A stretch of DNA of 58,984 nucleotides, from positions 1-58,984 of the forward strand of contig CAKRLC010000004.1 in the NCBI GenBank assembly GCA_934358955.1, given 5' to 3'. A program made the position numbers and the translations under genes. The DNA comes from an uncultured Roseburia sp. (GTDB lineage: Bacteria > Bacillota > Clostridia > Lachnospirales > Lachnospiraceae). Numbering within the stretch: position 1 is the stretch's first letter; each line of letters opens with the position of its first letter. Below, piece after piece: positions 31,971 through 38,911 of the stretch. The notes beneath the pieces were generated by a model. It had not been told where the DNA came from, did not search any database, and saw only the letters and a program-made list of their open reading frames with translations.

Positions 31971-33704
31971 ATGGGCAATACATATTGTAGGGCAGAAATG
32001 AAGTTCATAGATGTAACAGCGCTGTCAGATGCAAAGCCGGATACAGAAGATAATCAGCCAGTCGGAAGCTTGGCACTGCTTGCAGAGGAAGATAAAGTTC
32101 CACAGAAAGAGTATGGAACATTGGAATTAAATCAGTTCATCTTGAATGGATCAAAAGAGATCATGCAGGAGCAGGAAGATGATATTGCATTCTGGAGCAA
32201 AACGGATTCCAAGGATGACTGCACTTTTGAACAAAATCCGAAGTTTACAGTTGATTTTTCAGCACAGCATTCTTCAGCAGGACTGACATTGTATTTTGAA
32301 GATACTTATCCGGCAGAATTAATCATCCGCTGGTATACCGCTTACGGGACAAAGATCGATGAAAAAACATTTTTCCCGAATAGGCTGATCTATGTATGCG
32401 TGAATGCCGTACAGAACTTTGCCAGACTGGAAATAGAATTTGTGAGGACCATCTTGCCGCACCGATACATAAAGCTTCAATATATTTTATATGGCAGGCT
32501 TATGATATGGGACAAGGACAGGATCAAATCGGCAAAAGTACAGGAAGAAATCGATGTGACGTCTGCTTCACTGTCGATCAATGAAGCGGATATTACAATC
32601 TTGGATGAAAAGAATGATTTTGATGTGGGAAATGAAGTTGGGGCATGGAAGTCCGTACAGAAAACACAGGAAATCATACTTTCTGAATTTAGGAGTGGAA
32701 GCTTTTTCCCAATGGGGACTTTTTTTCTAGACGATTTTTCTTTTTCAAAAAATCTGGCACAGTTTAAGCTGATTGATAGCATTGGCCTGATGGATAAATA
32801 CACATTCTATGACGGAGAAATCTATGAGAATACGAAAGCTGGAGTAATCATGGAACAGATTTTTGCAGTATGTGGAATTAAAAAATATTCCATTCAAAAA
32901 GAAGTATATGATATTCAGTTGAGTGGTTATCTTGCAATCCAGTCATGCAGGGATGCATTGAAAATGATTTGCTTTGCCTGTGGTGCTGTTGCAGACGACA
33001 GTAGAAGTGATACGGTGAAAATCTGTAAGCCGGACCGTTATGTAAAATCAACTGTTGGCCTGAACAGGAAGTTTAATGGAAATACAAAAGTGGCGCTGGA
33101 TGAATATGTTTCTGGAGTATCAATAGAGTGTGGAAGATATGTCCAGGATGAGGAGAGAACAAAACTTTATGAAGACAGTTTGCCGGCTGGAATTTCAAAA
33201 ATCATATTTTCTGATCCGTGCAGACCGGAATCCTTATCTGTATCTGACGGAGAGATTGTGGAAGCAAAGACGAATTATGCAACAATCAAGATGCAGAAAG
33301 CGGGTAAATGTATTTTGTATGGAAAGAAATATCAGACAGAAACATTTTCCTATGAAAAGAATATAAAACTGCTTGAGGCTGGGGAGACAGAGAACAGGAA
33401 GAGCTTTGGAACGATCACTCTGTATAATATGGAAGTTTTACAGGAAGTAGCAGAAGCGCTGCTGTCGTATTATTCCTTGAGAAAGACACTTAGTATGAAA
33501 TATTTGCCAGAGCATGAAAAAGTCGGGAACTGGGCGGATATAGAGACGCTAGGGGGACATATGGCAACGACATTAATTGAAAAACAAACGATTGATCTTG
33601 CAGGTGGATTTGTTGCTGTGGCAACATGCAGAGGTTATTCAACGGTTGTGACACAGAGCTATTATGCAGGAAAGGAACTCTATGCAGGAGGTGCAATCTT
33701 ATGA
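31971..33704 (+). CDS. Baseplate hub / tail-tip protein
   Basis: A 577-aa protein that fills the Dit/Tal place of the baseplate. It is beta-rich, with an N-terminal part carrying FWSKTDSKDDCTFEQNPKFT and TLYFEDTYP, and a hub-like domain beginning near residue 200 (EITILDEKN-type strands). The C-terminal LSMKYLPEHEKVGNWADIET, then TIDLAGGFVAVATCRGYS is typical for gpD/hub proteins. No peptidase motif is seen. It overlaps the next gene by 4 bases. Confidence 0.65.
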   Translation: MGNTYCRAEMKFIDVTALSDAKPDTEDNQPVGSLALLAEEDKVPQKEYGTLELNQFILNGSKEIMQEQEDDIAFWSKTDSKDDCTFEQNPKFTVDFSAQHSSAGLTLYFEDTYPAELIIRWYTAYGTKIDEKTFFPNRLIYVCVNAVQNFARLEIEFVRTILPHRYIKLQYILYGRLMIWDKDRIKSAKVQEEIDVTSASLSINEADITILDEKNDFDVGNEVGAWKSVQKTQEIILSEFRSGSFFPMGTFFLDDFSFSKNLAQFKLIDSIGLMDKYTFYDGEIYENTKAGVIMEQIFAVCGIKKYSIQKEVYDIQLSGYLAIQSCRDALKMICFACGAVADDSRSDTVKICKPDRYVKSTVGLNRKFNGNTKVALDEYVSGVSIECGRYVQDEERTKLYEDSLPAGISKIIFSDPCRPESLSVSDGEIVEAKTNYATIKMQKAGKCILYGKKYQTETFSYEKNIKLLEAGETENRKSFGTITLYNMEVLQEVAEALLSYYSLRKTLSMKYLPEHEKVGNWADIETLGGHMATTLIEKQTIDLAGGFVAVATCRGYSTVVTQSYYAGKELYAGGAIL

Positions 33705-34186
33705 CAGGTATTGGAACTTATAATAAAAGTCCTGTTTTTATCTATGATAGGACAGAGGCAGATGTAAACCGGGTAAAAGAGCTTGCGTCAGCCGGATGGG
33801 ATGGCATGAGTAAGGAAGATAAGAAAGCATGGCTTACTGGACTAAAAGGCACATTCAACCGGTCAGATATGGAGCGGTTGGAAAGTAATTGTGCACAGAT
33901 TGCAGAGCTTTTGCGTCTAAAAATAGATACATATGCAGAGGAGTTCCCGATTTATCCGGATCAGGACTACTTTCTGCATTTGCTTGGAAATGTTGCAACG
34001 TTACGGAAAAGCGGTTACCGGTACATAGAGACACCGGAAGTGCCTAATATGCCTGTTAACACATGGCAGAAGATGAATGATTTGGAAAAAATTTTGTGTG
34101 ATGTTTATACCGTGTACAGCAATCATTTTAAATATTATGCTGGAAATGAAATTTATGCAGGCGAAACAACAGGTTTCTTACTGTAG
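33701..34186 (+). CDS. Structural protein, baseplate region, unknown
   Basis: A 161-aa protein beginning TGIGTYNKSPVFIYDRTEAD. It contains a DGMSKEDKKAWLTGLKGTFN helix pair and a C-terminal segment NDLEKILCDVYTVYSNHFKY. The ATG overlaps the previous stop. Similar proteins follow the baseplate hub in Clostridia prophages, but their function is not known to me. It could link fibre and baseplate. Confidence 0.55.
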   Translation: MTGIGTYNKSPVFIYDRTEADVNRVKELASAGWDGMSKEDKKAWLTGLKGTFNRSDMERLESNCAQIAELLRLKIDTYAEEFPIYPDQDYFLHLLGNVATLRKSGYRYIETPEVPNMPVNTWQKMNDLEKILCDVYTVYSNHFKYYAGNEIYAGETTGFLL

Positions 34187-34199
34187 AGGAGGTTTTGAG

Positions 34200-34454
34200 A
34201 TGAGTTTTAACAGGAAAGTCTGGACTAACAGAATGACAGAATATCCAAATCGCAGAAGATTGACAAGAGAAGATGGAACATCGGAGCTTGTAACAGTGGC
34301 AAGAGAGGAAGGAAAGGTGTCAAAAGAGGGAGATCCTTTTTCTGAAGAGACGATGAATGATTTGGAACAGCGTATTAACGATGGATTTGATGATATTGCA
34401 CAGATTACAGAGGCAGAGATTGATGCTGCACTGACAGGAGGTGAAGTTTCATGA
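34200..34454 (+). CDS. Small structural protein, fibre-cluster
   Basis: An 84-aa protein starting at the ATG at 34200, after AGAGGAGG. It has a basic first half (NRKVWTNRMTEYPNRRRLTR) and an acidic second half ending in AEIDAALTGG. The ending ITEAEIDAALTG matches the ends of the neighbouring fibre proteins (ITNAEIDAAFA in the 316-aa protein). This shared C-terminal tag points to duplication or to a common docking site. Confidence 0.55.
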   Translation: MSFNRKVWTNRMTEYPNRRRLTREDGTSELVTVAREEGKVSKEGDPFSEETMNDLEQRINDGFDDIAQITEAEIDAALTGGEVS

Positions 34455-34753
34455 GAAGAGGAACAACACCGACCGTCACAATCTATGTGACTGGTTGTGA
34501 GCTGTCCGAATTTGACACAATTTATGTCACATTCCGGCAGGATATGAAGATCATCGACAAAACCGGAGATGCCATCAGTGTAAATGGGAATACTGTGAAA
34601 GTTTTTTTAAGCCAGACGGATACATTGATGTTTGACAGTTCCAAAAGATGTGTTGAGGTGCAGCTCCGCGCAGTGAATGAAGGAGGTGTTGCCATTGCGA
34701 GTAATATCCGGCAGGTGCCGGTAGAGTCCATACTGAAAGAAGGTGTTATCTGA
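34451..34753 (+). CDS. Small structural protein, beta-rich
   Basis: A 100-aa protein overlapping the previous gene by 4 bases. It begins RRGTTPTVTIYVTGCELSEF and continues as alternating strands (VFLSQTDTLMFDSSKRCVEV). It may be a baseplate or collar protein of immunoglobulin-like fold similar to the N-terminal part of BppU-type proteins. The assignment rests on strand pattern and location only. Confidence 0.55.
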   Translation: MRRGTTPTVTIYVTGCELSEFDTIYVTFRQDMKIIDKTGDAISVNGNTVKVFLSQTDTLMFDSSKRCVEVQLRAVNEGGVAIASNIRQVPVESILKEGVI

Positions 34754-34754
34754 A

Positions 34755-35036
34755 ATGAGAATCGACATGGAAATAGACCAGGATGATAATACTGTTTCTC
34801 TGGATGTAAAGGAAGTGTATCAGGTTGGTACAGGTGACGATTATGAGAAGCTGAAAAACAAGCCGAGATTAAACGGCAGGGTGATCGTCGGGGATATAGA
34901 AGAGACGGACCCGACCGTCCCGGAATGGGCGAAAAGCCCGACAAAACCGCAGTATACAGCGGATGAACTGAACGCACTCAGTAAAGAAGATGCGATTACA
35001 TTAACAGAAATTGATGAAATTTTCAAAGGATTATAG
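34755..35036 (+). CDS. Small structural protein before fibre
   Basis: A 93-aa acidic protein starting at the ATG at 34755. It contains YEKLKNKPRLNGRVIVGDIE, the fibre-associated motif seen at the N-terminal end of many siphophage fibre proteins, and ends with LTEIDEIFKGL. It lies 14 bases before the large fibre gene. It may be a fibre-attachment protein. Confidence 0.55.
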   Translation: MRIDMEIDQDDNTVSLDVKEVYQVGTGDDYEKLKNKPRLNGRVIVGDIEETDPTVPEWAKSPTKPQYTADELNALSKEDAITLTEIDEIFKGL

Positions 35037-35050
35037 GGAGGAAACACATT

Positions 35051-36001
35051 ATGGCAAACAAATATTTAGATCTTGCAGGAGCAACTTATCTTATTGGAAA
35101 GGTGAAAAAACTTTTAGGTAAAAAAGTAGACGCAGTAGATGGAAAAGGATTATCTACAAATGATTATACAACAGCGGAGAAAAATAAGCTGTCTGGAATC
35201 GAGGAAAAAGCAAACAAGACGGTAGCTATGACTGGTGCAACAGCGTCTGCAGCAGGTAAAGAAGGTTCTGTTCCAGCACCGGCGGCAGGAGCAAATACAA
35301 AATTCCTCCGCGGAGACGGAACCTGGCAGATACCGGCGAATACAACTTACAGTGCGATGACCGGAGCAACAGCATCCACAGCCGGTAAAGCGGGACTTAC
35401 ACCGGCACCGGCAGCAGGGGATCAGGAAAAATTTTTAAAGGCAGACGGAACCTGGGCAACTCCGAAAGATACAACCTATGCAGATGCAACACAGGGTGCA
35501 CATGGTCTTATGACAGCTGCTGATAAAAAGAAACTCGACGGTGTGGCAGATGGAGCGAACAAGACAACGGTAGACGCCTCCTTGAGCTCATCTTCTACTA
35601 ATCCGGTACAGAACAAGGTTATCAATGCAGCATTGGCAGAAAAAGCAGCACTTGCAAGCCCGACCTTTACTGGAACCCCAAAAGTTCCTACAGCGGCAGC
35701 CGGAACCAACACAACACAGGCAGCTTCCACAGCTTTCGTTGCTGCAGCAATCACAGCAGCTATGGGTGGTATCACAGGGATTGATTTCCAGGTTGTGGAA
35801 AAACTTCCGACAACTGGTACCAATGGAGTGTTCTATCTGATCGCAAATAGTGGAAGCGGACAGAATTCGTATGACGAATATATCTGGGTGAATGAGAAGT
35901 TTGAAAAACTTGGAACAAGAGAACTTGATCTGAGCGGATATCTTAAGGCAAGTGATATGGCTGCGATTACGAACGCAGAGATTGATGCAGCATTTGCATA
36001 A
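35051..36001 (+). CDS. Tail fibre protein with internal repeats
   Basis: A 316-aa fibre protein. After KYLDLAGATYLIGKVKK come two copies of a 43-residue unit starting MTGATAS (35228 and 35357), containing PAPAAG and the FL-x2-DGTW element. A host-specificity element follows, SPTFTGTPKVPTAAAGTNTT then QAASTAFV, which is typical of trimeric phage fibres. The C-terminal part is a beta-rich head. The sequence shows the repeats directly; the fibre role rests on known families. Confidence 0.8.
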   Translation: MANKYLDLAGATYLIGKVKKLLGKKVDAVDGKGLSTNDYTTAEKNKLSGIEEKANKTVAMTGATASAAGKEGSVPAPAAGANTKFLRGDGTWQIPANTTYSAMTGATASTAGKAGLTPAPAAGDQEKFLKADGTWATPKDTTYADATQGAHGLMTAADKKKLDGVADGANKTTVDASLSSSSTNPVQNKVINAALAEKAALASPTFTGTPKVPTAAAGTNTTQAASTAFVAAAITAAMGGITGIDFQVVEKLPTTGTNGVFYLIANSGSGQNSYDEYIWVNEKFEKLGTRELDLSGYLKASDMAAITNAEIDAAFA

Positions 36002-36019
36002 AGCAGGAGGTAGGAAAAC

Positions 36020-36718
36020 ATGGCAGCAAGAAAATTTCTTGATCTTGATGGACTGAGCTATTTTATTAAAAAGATTATCGGGAAGACGGATATCTCGGAT
36101 ATTGGGGACGGAACCTGCACGGGCGGGCTTGCTGCCTTGAACCAGGGACTGAGTGATTGTTTAAAATCTGTAGCTGATGGTAAGAATGCGCTTCTGGGTA
36201 CCATCAGCGCATATTGGTCAGAAGCAAGCAAGTGGAACGCAGATGGGACAGGGGGTAAATTGGCTGCATCATGGGCTAATTTGCAGGATATGATAACGAA
36301 TGTTTATAATGCCGGAAACAACAGTGGTTATAATAGCGGATATAATGTGGGCTACAATAATGGAAAAGCGGCGGGCAGACCGGAATCAATCCGTATGGAT
36401 TTCATTGGTGGGCAGTCAGATGCTGGATGTGTCCGAGAGGAAGATTATCGTCTATTTGTACCAGCTGGATATACACAGGTTGAGGTTGGAGGAAATACAA
36501 CACTTGTAGGCTACGGTAGAACCGTTGGCATTCAATTACAAGGATGGAACGGATCGGCATTTGTCAATATTGCAACCTGGACAGCGCAGGCAGGTTCTGT
36601 CGCGCATATGAGTGGTACATATAATATTGCAGCGTATCAAGGTCAGCAAATTCGTATTCACAGAGACGCAGGGCATGCAGCTACCGGAAGTTTTAGCGGA
36701 TATATGAAGATAAAATAA
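36020..36718 (+). CDS. Receptor-binding / tail tip protein
   Basis: A 232-aa protein that begins RKFLDLDGLSYFIKKIIGK, which parallels the N-terminus of the preceding fibre protein (KYLDLAGATYLIGKVKK), so both probably share a docking domain. A helical middle is followed by a Gly/Asn/Tyr repeat (NNSGYNSGYNVGYNNG, from about residue 98). The last 110 residues are beta-rich with VEVGGNTTLVGYGRTVGIQL, as in carbohydrate-binding heads. It is probably the host-recognition protein. Confidence 0.65.
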   Translation: MAARKFLDLDGLSYFIKKIIGKTDISDIGDGTCTGGLAALNQGLSDCLKSVADGKNALLGTISAYWSEASKWNADGTGGKLAASWANLQDMITNVYNAGNNSGYNSGYNVGYNNGKAAGRPESIRMDFIGGQSDAGCVREEDYRLFVPAGYTQVEVGGNTTLVGYGRTVGIQLQGWNGSAFVNIATWTAQAGSVAHMSGTYNIAAYQGQQIRIHRDAGHAATGSFSGYMKIK

Positions 36719-36755
36719 TTTTTTATGCCGAATTAGAAAAATAGAATCATAAAGT

Positions 36756-36792
36756 GCCGGATGACTAATCGTATCATGCTTGGTCATCTGGC
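36756..36792 (+). terminator. Hairpin after fibre gene
   Basis: GCCGGATGAC (36756-36765) and GTCATCTGGC (36783-36792) form a 10-bp stem with one wobble pair. There is no T run, so it is an uncertain terminator or a 3' stabilising hairpin before the next promoter. Confidence 0.45.
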
Positions 36793-36811
36793 GATTCCGT
36801 TCCGTTTCAAG

Positions 36812-36845
36812 TTGGCACAAAATCACCTGTAGCAGAACTTATAAT
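36812..36845 (+). promoter_or_regulatory. Late-promoter-like element, copy 4
   Basis: TTGGCACAAA (36812-36821), 18 bp, TATAAT (36840-36845). The lysis-region genes start 34 bases later, and no terminator lies between. Confidence 0.65.
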
Positions 36846-36878
36846 AAAACATATAAATATAAGGAAGGAGTATACCCT

Positions 36879-37199
36879 TTGGAATTGTTAAAACAGACAT
36901 ATGAGATCGCCCTGCCGATCATCCTGACTGCATTCATGGGCTATATCGTCTGGCTGCTGAAAAAGCAGAAAAACGACCGGGATGCGAACAGCCGGGGCAC
37001 AATGTTACTGTTGCGTGTGCAGCTGATCGAGTACCACGATAAGTACATGAAGCTGGGAGAAATCCCGTCTTACGCCTATCAGAATTTTCAGGAGATGTAC
37101 GATGCGTATCACGAACTCGGTGGCAACGGCATGGTGACGAAGATGAAAAATGAGATTGAGGAGCTTCATCTGAAGCAGAAAAGAGGTAGTGATGAGTGA
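36879..37199 (+). CDS. Membrane protein of lysis region, holin-like
   Basis: A 106-aa protein started by TTG at 36879 after AAGGAAGGAG. One membrane helix at residues about 9-26 (IALPIILTAFMGYIVWLL) is followed by a charged cytoplasmic part with a coiled C-terminus (KMKNEIEELHLKQKRG). It is transcribed from the fourth late-promoter-like element and overlaps the holin gene by 8 bases. Similar proteins precede the holin gene in many Clostridia phages. It may be a holin partner or antiholin. Confidence 0.6.
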   Translation: MELLKQTYEIALPIILTAFMGYIVWLLKKQKNDRDANSRGTMLLLRVQLIEYHDKYMKLGEIPSYAYQNFQEMYDAYHELGGNGMVTKMKNEIEELHLKQKRGSDE

Positions 37200-37467
37200 T
37201 TTAAGCTTTTTATCAGATTTTATGATTCCGGTGATCGTAGGGATCTGCCTGTGTGTAGGGTATGTGGTAAAAAAGTGGATTAAGGACGTAGACAATAAAT
37301 ACATTCCGACGATCTGTGCAGTTCTTGGCGTGTTCCTTGCCGTTTGGATCAATGGATGGACGATTACGGCATCTATCCTGCTAAGTGGATTATTTAGCGG
37401 CCTGGCAAGCACAGGACTGCATCAGTTGTTTAAACAGTATATTGAAAAAAAGGAAAGCGAGGAATAG
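37192..37467 (+). CDS. Phage holin
   Basis: A 91-aa protein with three hydrophobic segments: IPVIVGICLCVGYVV, PTICAVLGVFLAVWI and ASILLSGLFSGLAST, and a charged C-terminus. This matches the small Firmicutes holin family whose genes lie directly before an amidase. The ATG at 37192 is preferred over a GTG at 37189. The holin permeabilises the membrane at a set time and lets the amidase reach the wall. Confidence 0.82.
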   Translation: MSDLSFLSDFMIPVIVGICLCVGYVVKKWIKDVDNKYIPTICAVLGVFLAVWINGWTITASILLSGLFSGLASTGLHQLFKQYIEKKESEE

Positions 37468-37470
37468 AAT

Positions 37471-38196
37471 ATGAGAATTAATGTACATGCCGGACACAAT
37501 CCGGATGGGAAAGTAGCATGTGGAGCTATTGGTATCATCAGAGAATCCACGGAAGCTAGAAATGTGAAGAATGAGGTCATCAGACAGTTAAAAGGTCTTG
37601 GACATACAGTATATGATTGTACAGTAGATAATGGCGCAAGCGCAAATAATGTACTTTGCAATATTGTCAATAAATGCAACACTCACGATGTAGATCTGGA
37701 TGTTTCCATTCATTTTAATGCCGGCGCAGGAGACTCTGCCGGAAACGGAAAGACAACCGGAACAGAGGTTTATATTTACAGTGATGTCAGCAAAGCAAAA
37801 AATTATGCACAGAGCGTAGTTATGGAGATTGCAAAGCTTGGATTTAAAAAACGTGGCGTAAAAACGAATCAGAAGCTTTATGTGCTCCGCAAGACAAAAG
37901 CGCCTGCAATGCTGATTGAGTGTTGCTTTGTTGACGATAAAGACGATGTGGCAATTTACGATTATAAGAGCATGGCATCTGCAATCGTATATGGCATTAC
38001 CGGACAGCAGTACATTGAACCGACCAACAGCACATCGGATGACGATGCATCTTCCGCCGGATCAGAGACAAGTGTTGGGGATAAAAATGCGCTGTACAGA
38101 GTACAGGTAGGAGCATATCGGAACAAAGACAATGCAATTGCATTGAAAGAAAAGTTAAAAGCAGCAGGATTTGATGCTGCAATTGTGAAAGCCTGA
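37471..38196 (+). CDS. N-acetylmuramoyl-L-alanine amidase with SPOR domain (endolysin)
   Basis: A 241-aa endolysin. Residues about 1-175 are an Amidase_3 domain: NVHAGHNP (zinc His near 9), RESTEARN (Glu), DVSIHFNAG (His81) and APAMLIECCF with the catalytic Glu. A Ser/Asp-rich linker leads to a SPOR domain (YRVQVGAYRNKDNAIALKEK, then LKAAGFDAAI), which binds denuded glycan strands. No signal peptide is present, so release depends on the holin. The enzyme cleaves the amide bond between MurNAc and L-alanine. It is the last recognisable prophage gene. Confidence 0.93.
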   Translation: MRINVHAGHNPDGKVACGAIGIIRESTEARNVKNEVIRQLKGLGHTVYDCTVDNGASANNVLCNIVNKCNTHDVDLDVSIHFNAGAGDSAGNGKTTGTEVYIYSDVSKAKNYAQSVVMEIAKLGFKKRGVKTNQKLYVLRKTKAPAMLIECCFVDDKDDVAIYDYKSMASAIVYGITGQQYIEPTNSTSDDDASSAGSETSVGDKNALYRVQVGAYRNKDNAIALKEKLKAAGFDAAIVKA

Positions 38197-38280
38197 TGAT
38201 ATAACTGGTAGTATATAGAGAAAATGTGTTTCTATCTATTAAATACAAAGTGATTTGTCAGCTGTTTACATGTAAGCTGT

Positions 38281-38325
38281 CATGACAAGATTCATGACAA
38301 GATTTTGTATTATTATGACAAATTT
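38281..38325 (+). repeat. Tandem repeats near prophage right end, possible integrase arm sites
   Basis: CATGACAAGATT occurs twice in tandem (38281-38292 and 38293-38304), and a related ATGACAAATTT follows at 38315-38325, spaced by 12 and 21 bases. An inverted TTGTCA lies at 38255-38260. TTACATGTAA, a perfect 10-bp palindrome, is at 38266-38275. Arrays of this sort flank attachment cores in temperate phages. Confidence 0.5.
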
Positions 38326-38360
38326 ATAATTAATTTAACAAATATTTTGAACATGAAAAA

Positions 38361-38406
38361 AGCTGCAAACCCTTGATTTTTCAATGAAAATCGTAAGTTT
38401 GCAGCT
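38361..38406. terminator. Bidirectional intrinsic terminator
   Basis: AGCTGCAAAC (38361-38370) pairs with GTTTGCAGCT (38397-38406), and inner GATTTT (38375-38380) pairs with AAAATC (38387-38392). Runs of T follow in both directions (CTTTT to the right; TTTTTTC on the minus strand). It can end both tRNA-Leu and the lysis operon. Confidence 0.85.
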
Positions 38407-38418
38407 CTTTTGCGTTAA

Positions 38419-38501
38419 TGCAGGAAATGGGACTTGAACCCACACACTGTTGCCAGCGTCAGATTTTGAGTCTGATGCGTCTGCCATTCCGCCATTCCTG
38501 C
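38419..38501 (-). tRNA. tRNA-Leu (CAA)
   Basis: A minus-strand class II tRNA with a full 7-bp acceptor stem (GCAGGAA with TTCCTGC), an anticodon stem TCAGA/TCTGA, loop CTCAAAA giving anticodon CAA, a long variable arm and T loop TTCAAGT. CCA is not encoded. Its 3' end faces the prophage, so it is a likely integration target. Confidence 0.95.
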
Positions 38502-38538
38502 ATTTGTATGAGTGAGCAGAAGCGCTCACGCGAAAATT

Positions 38539-38567
38539 ATAATACCATAATAGTAGTAGAATTGCAA
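38539..38567 (-). promoter_or_regulatory. Promoter of tRNA-Leu
   Basis: On the minus strand TTGCAA (38562-38567) and TATTAT (38539-38544) are 17 bp apart, with TGG before the -10. Confidence 0.75.
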
Positions 38568-38570
38568 GAA

Positions 38571-38823
38571 CTTTTTTTGCCGCTTTTTTATCCTCCTTTT
38601 TTATCCGACTCAAAGATTGGTTATTATTATTTAGCAGGATTCACGCTTTCAGAGGCTTATCGGAATGTTTGCACAATGAAACTTGTAATATTTCTTTTGT
38701 GCAATCTACTAGCATAAACTTAAATGCAGACCTTTTGACACCCGAATCTTAGTAGTAAAATAGTTGCAGTTTTGCGCGTGGGTAAATCGGGGATAAAGAA
38801 TTGAAAAAAATTCTCAAAAACAA
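38571..38823. other. Gene-free stretch between tRNA-Leu and feoAB
   Basis: No supported gene is present. The only structure seen is TTGCACAA (about 38670) with TTGTGCAA (about 38697), an 8-bp inverted repeat around a 20-bp loop. Runs of T and several stops in all frames argue against coding. Confidence 0.6.
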
Positions 38824-38852
38824 TTGACCCGAAAAGTAAGTTGGAATAAACT
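38824..38852 (+). promoter_or_regulatory. Promoter of feoAB
   Basis: TTGACC (38824-38829) and TAAACT (38847-38852) are 17 bp apart. A perfect palindrome begins directly at the end of the -10. Confidence 0.75.
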
Positions 38853-38872
38853 GTGTTTGACCGGTCAAACAC
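38853..38872 (+). promoter_or_regulatory. 20-bp palindromic operator at feoAB start point
   Basis: GTGTTTGACCGGTCAAACAC is a perfect 20-bp palindrome placed where transcription should start, so a dimeric repressor bound here would block the promoter. A metal-responsive repressor is likely from the function of the gene. It does not look like a standard Fur or DtxR box. Confidence 0.65.
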
Positions 38873-38911
38873 CGGTAGTGACAGACGAAAGAAAAGGGTG
38901 AACATAAAGTT

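Noticed and set aside
1..38500. CRISPR array, insertion sequence or transposase within the prophage
   Set aside because: No regularly spaced repeat array, no transposase or integrase frame and no IS-type terminal repeats were found. The integrase must lie to the left of the window.
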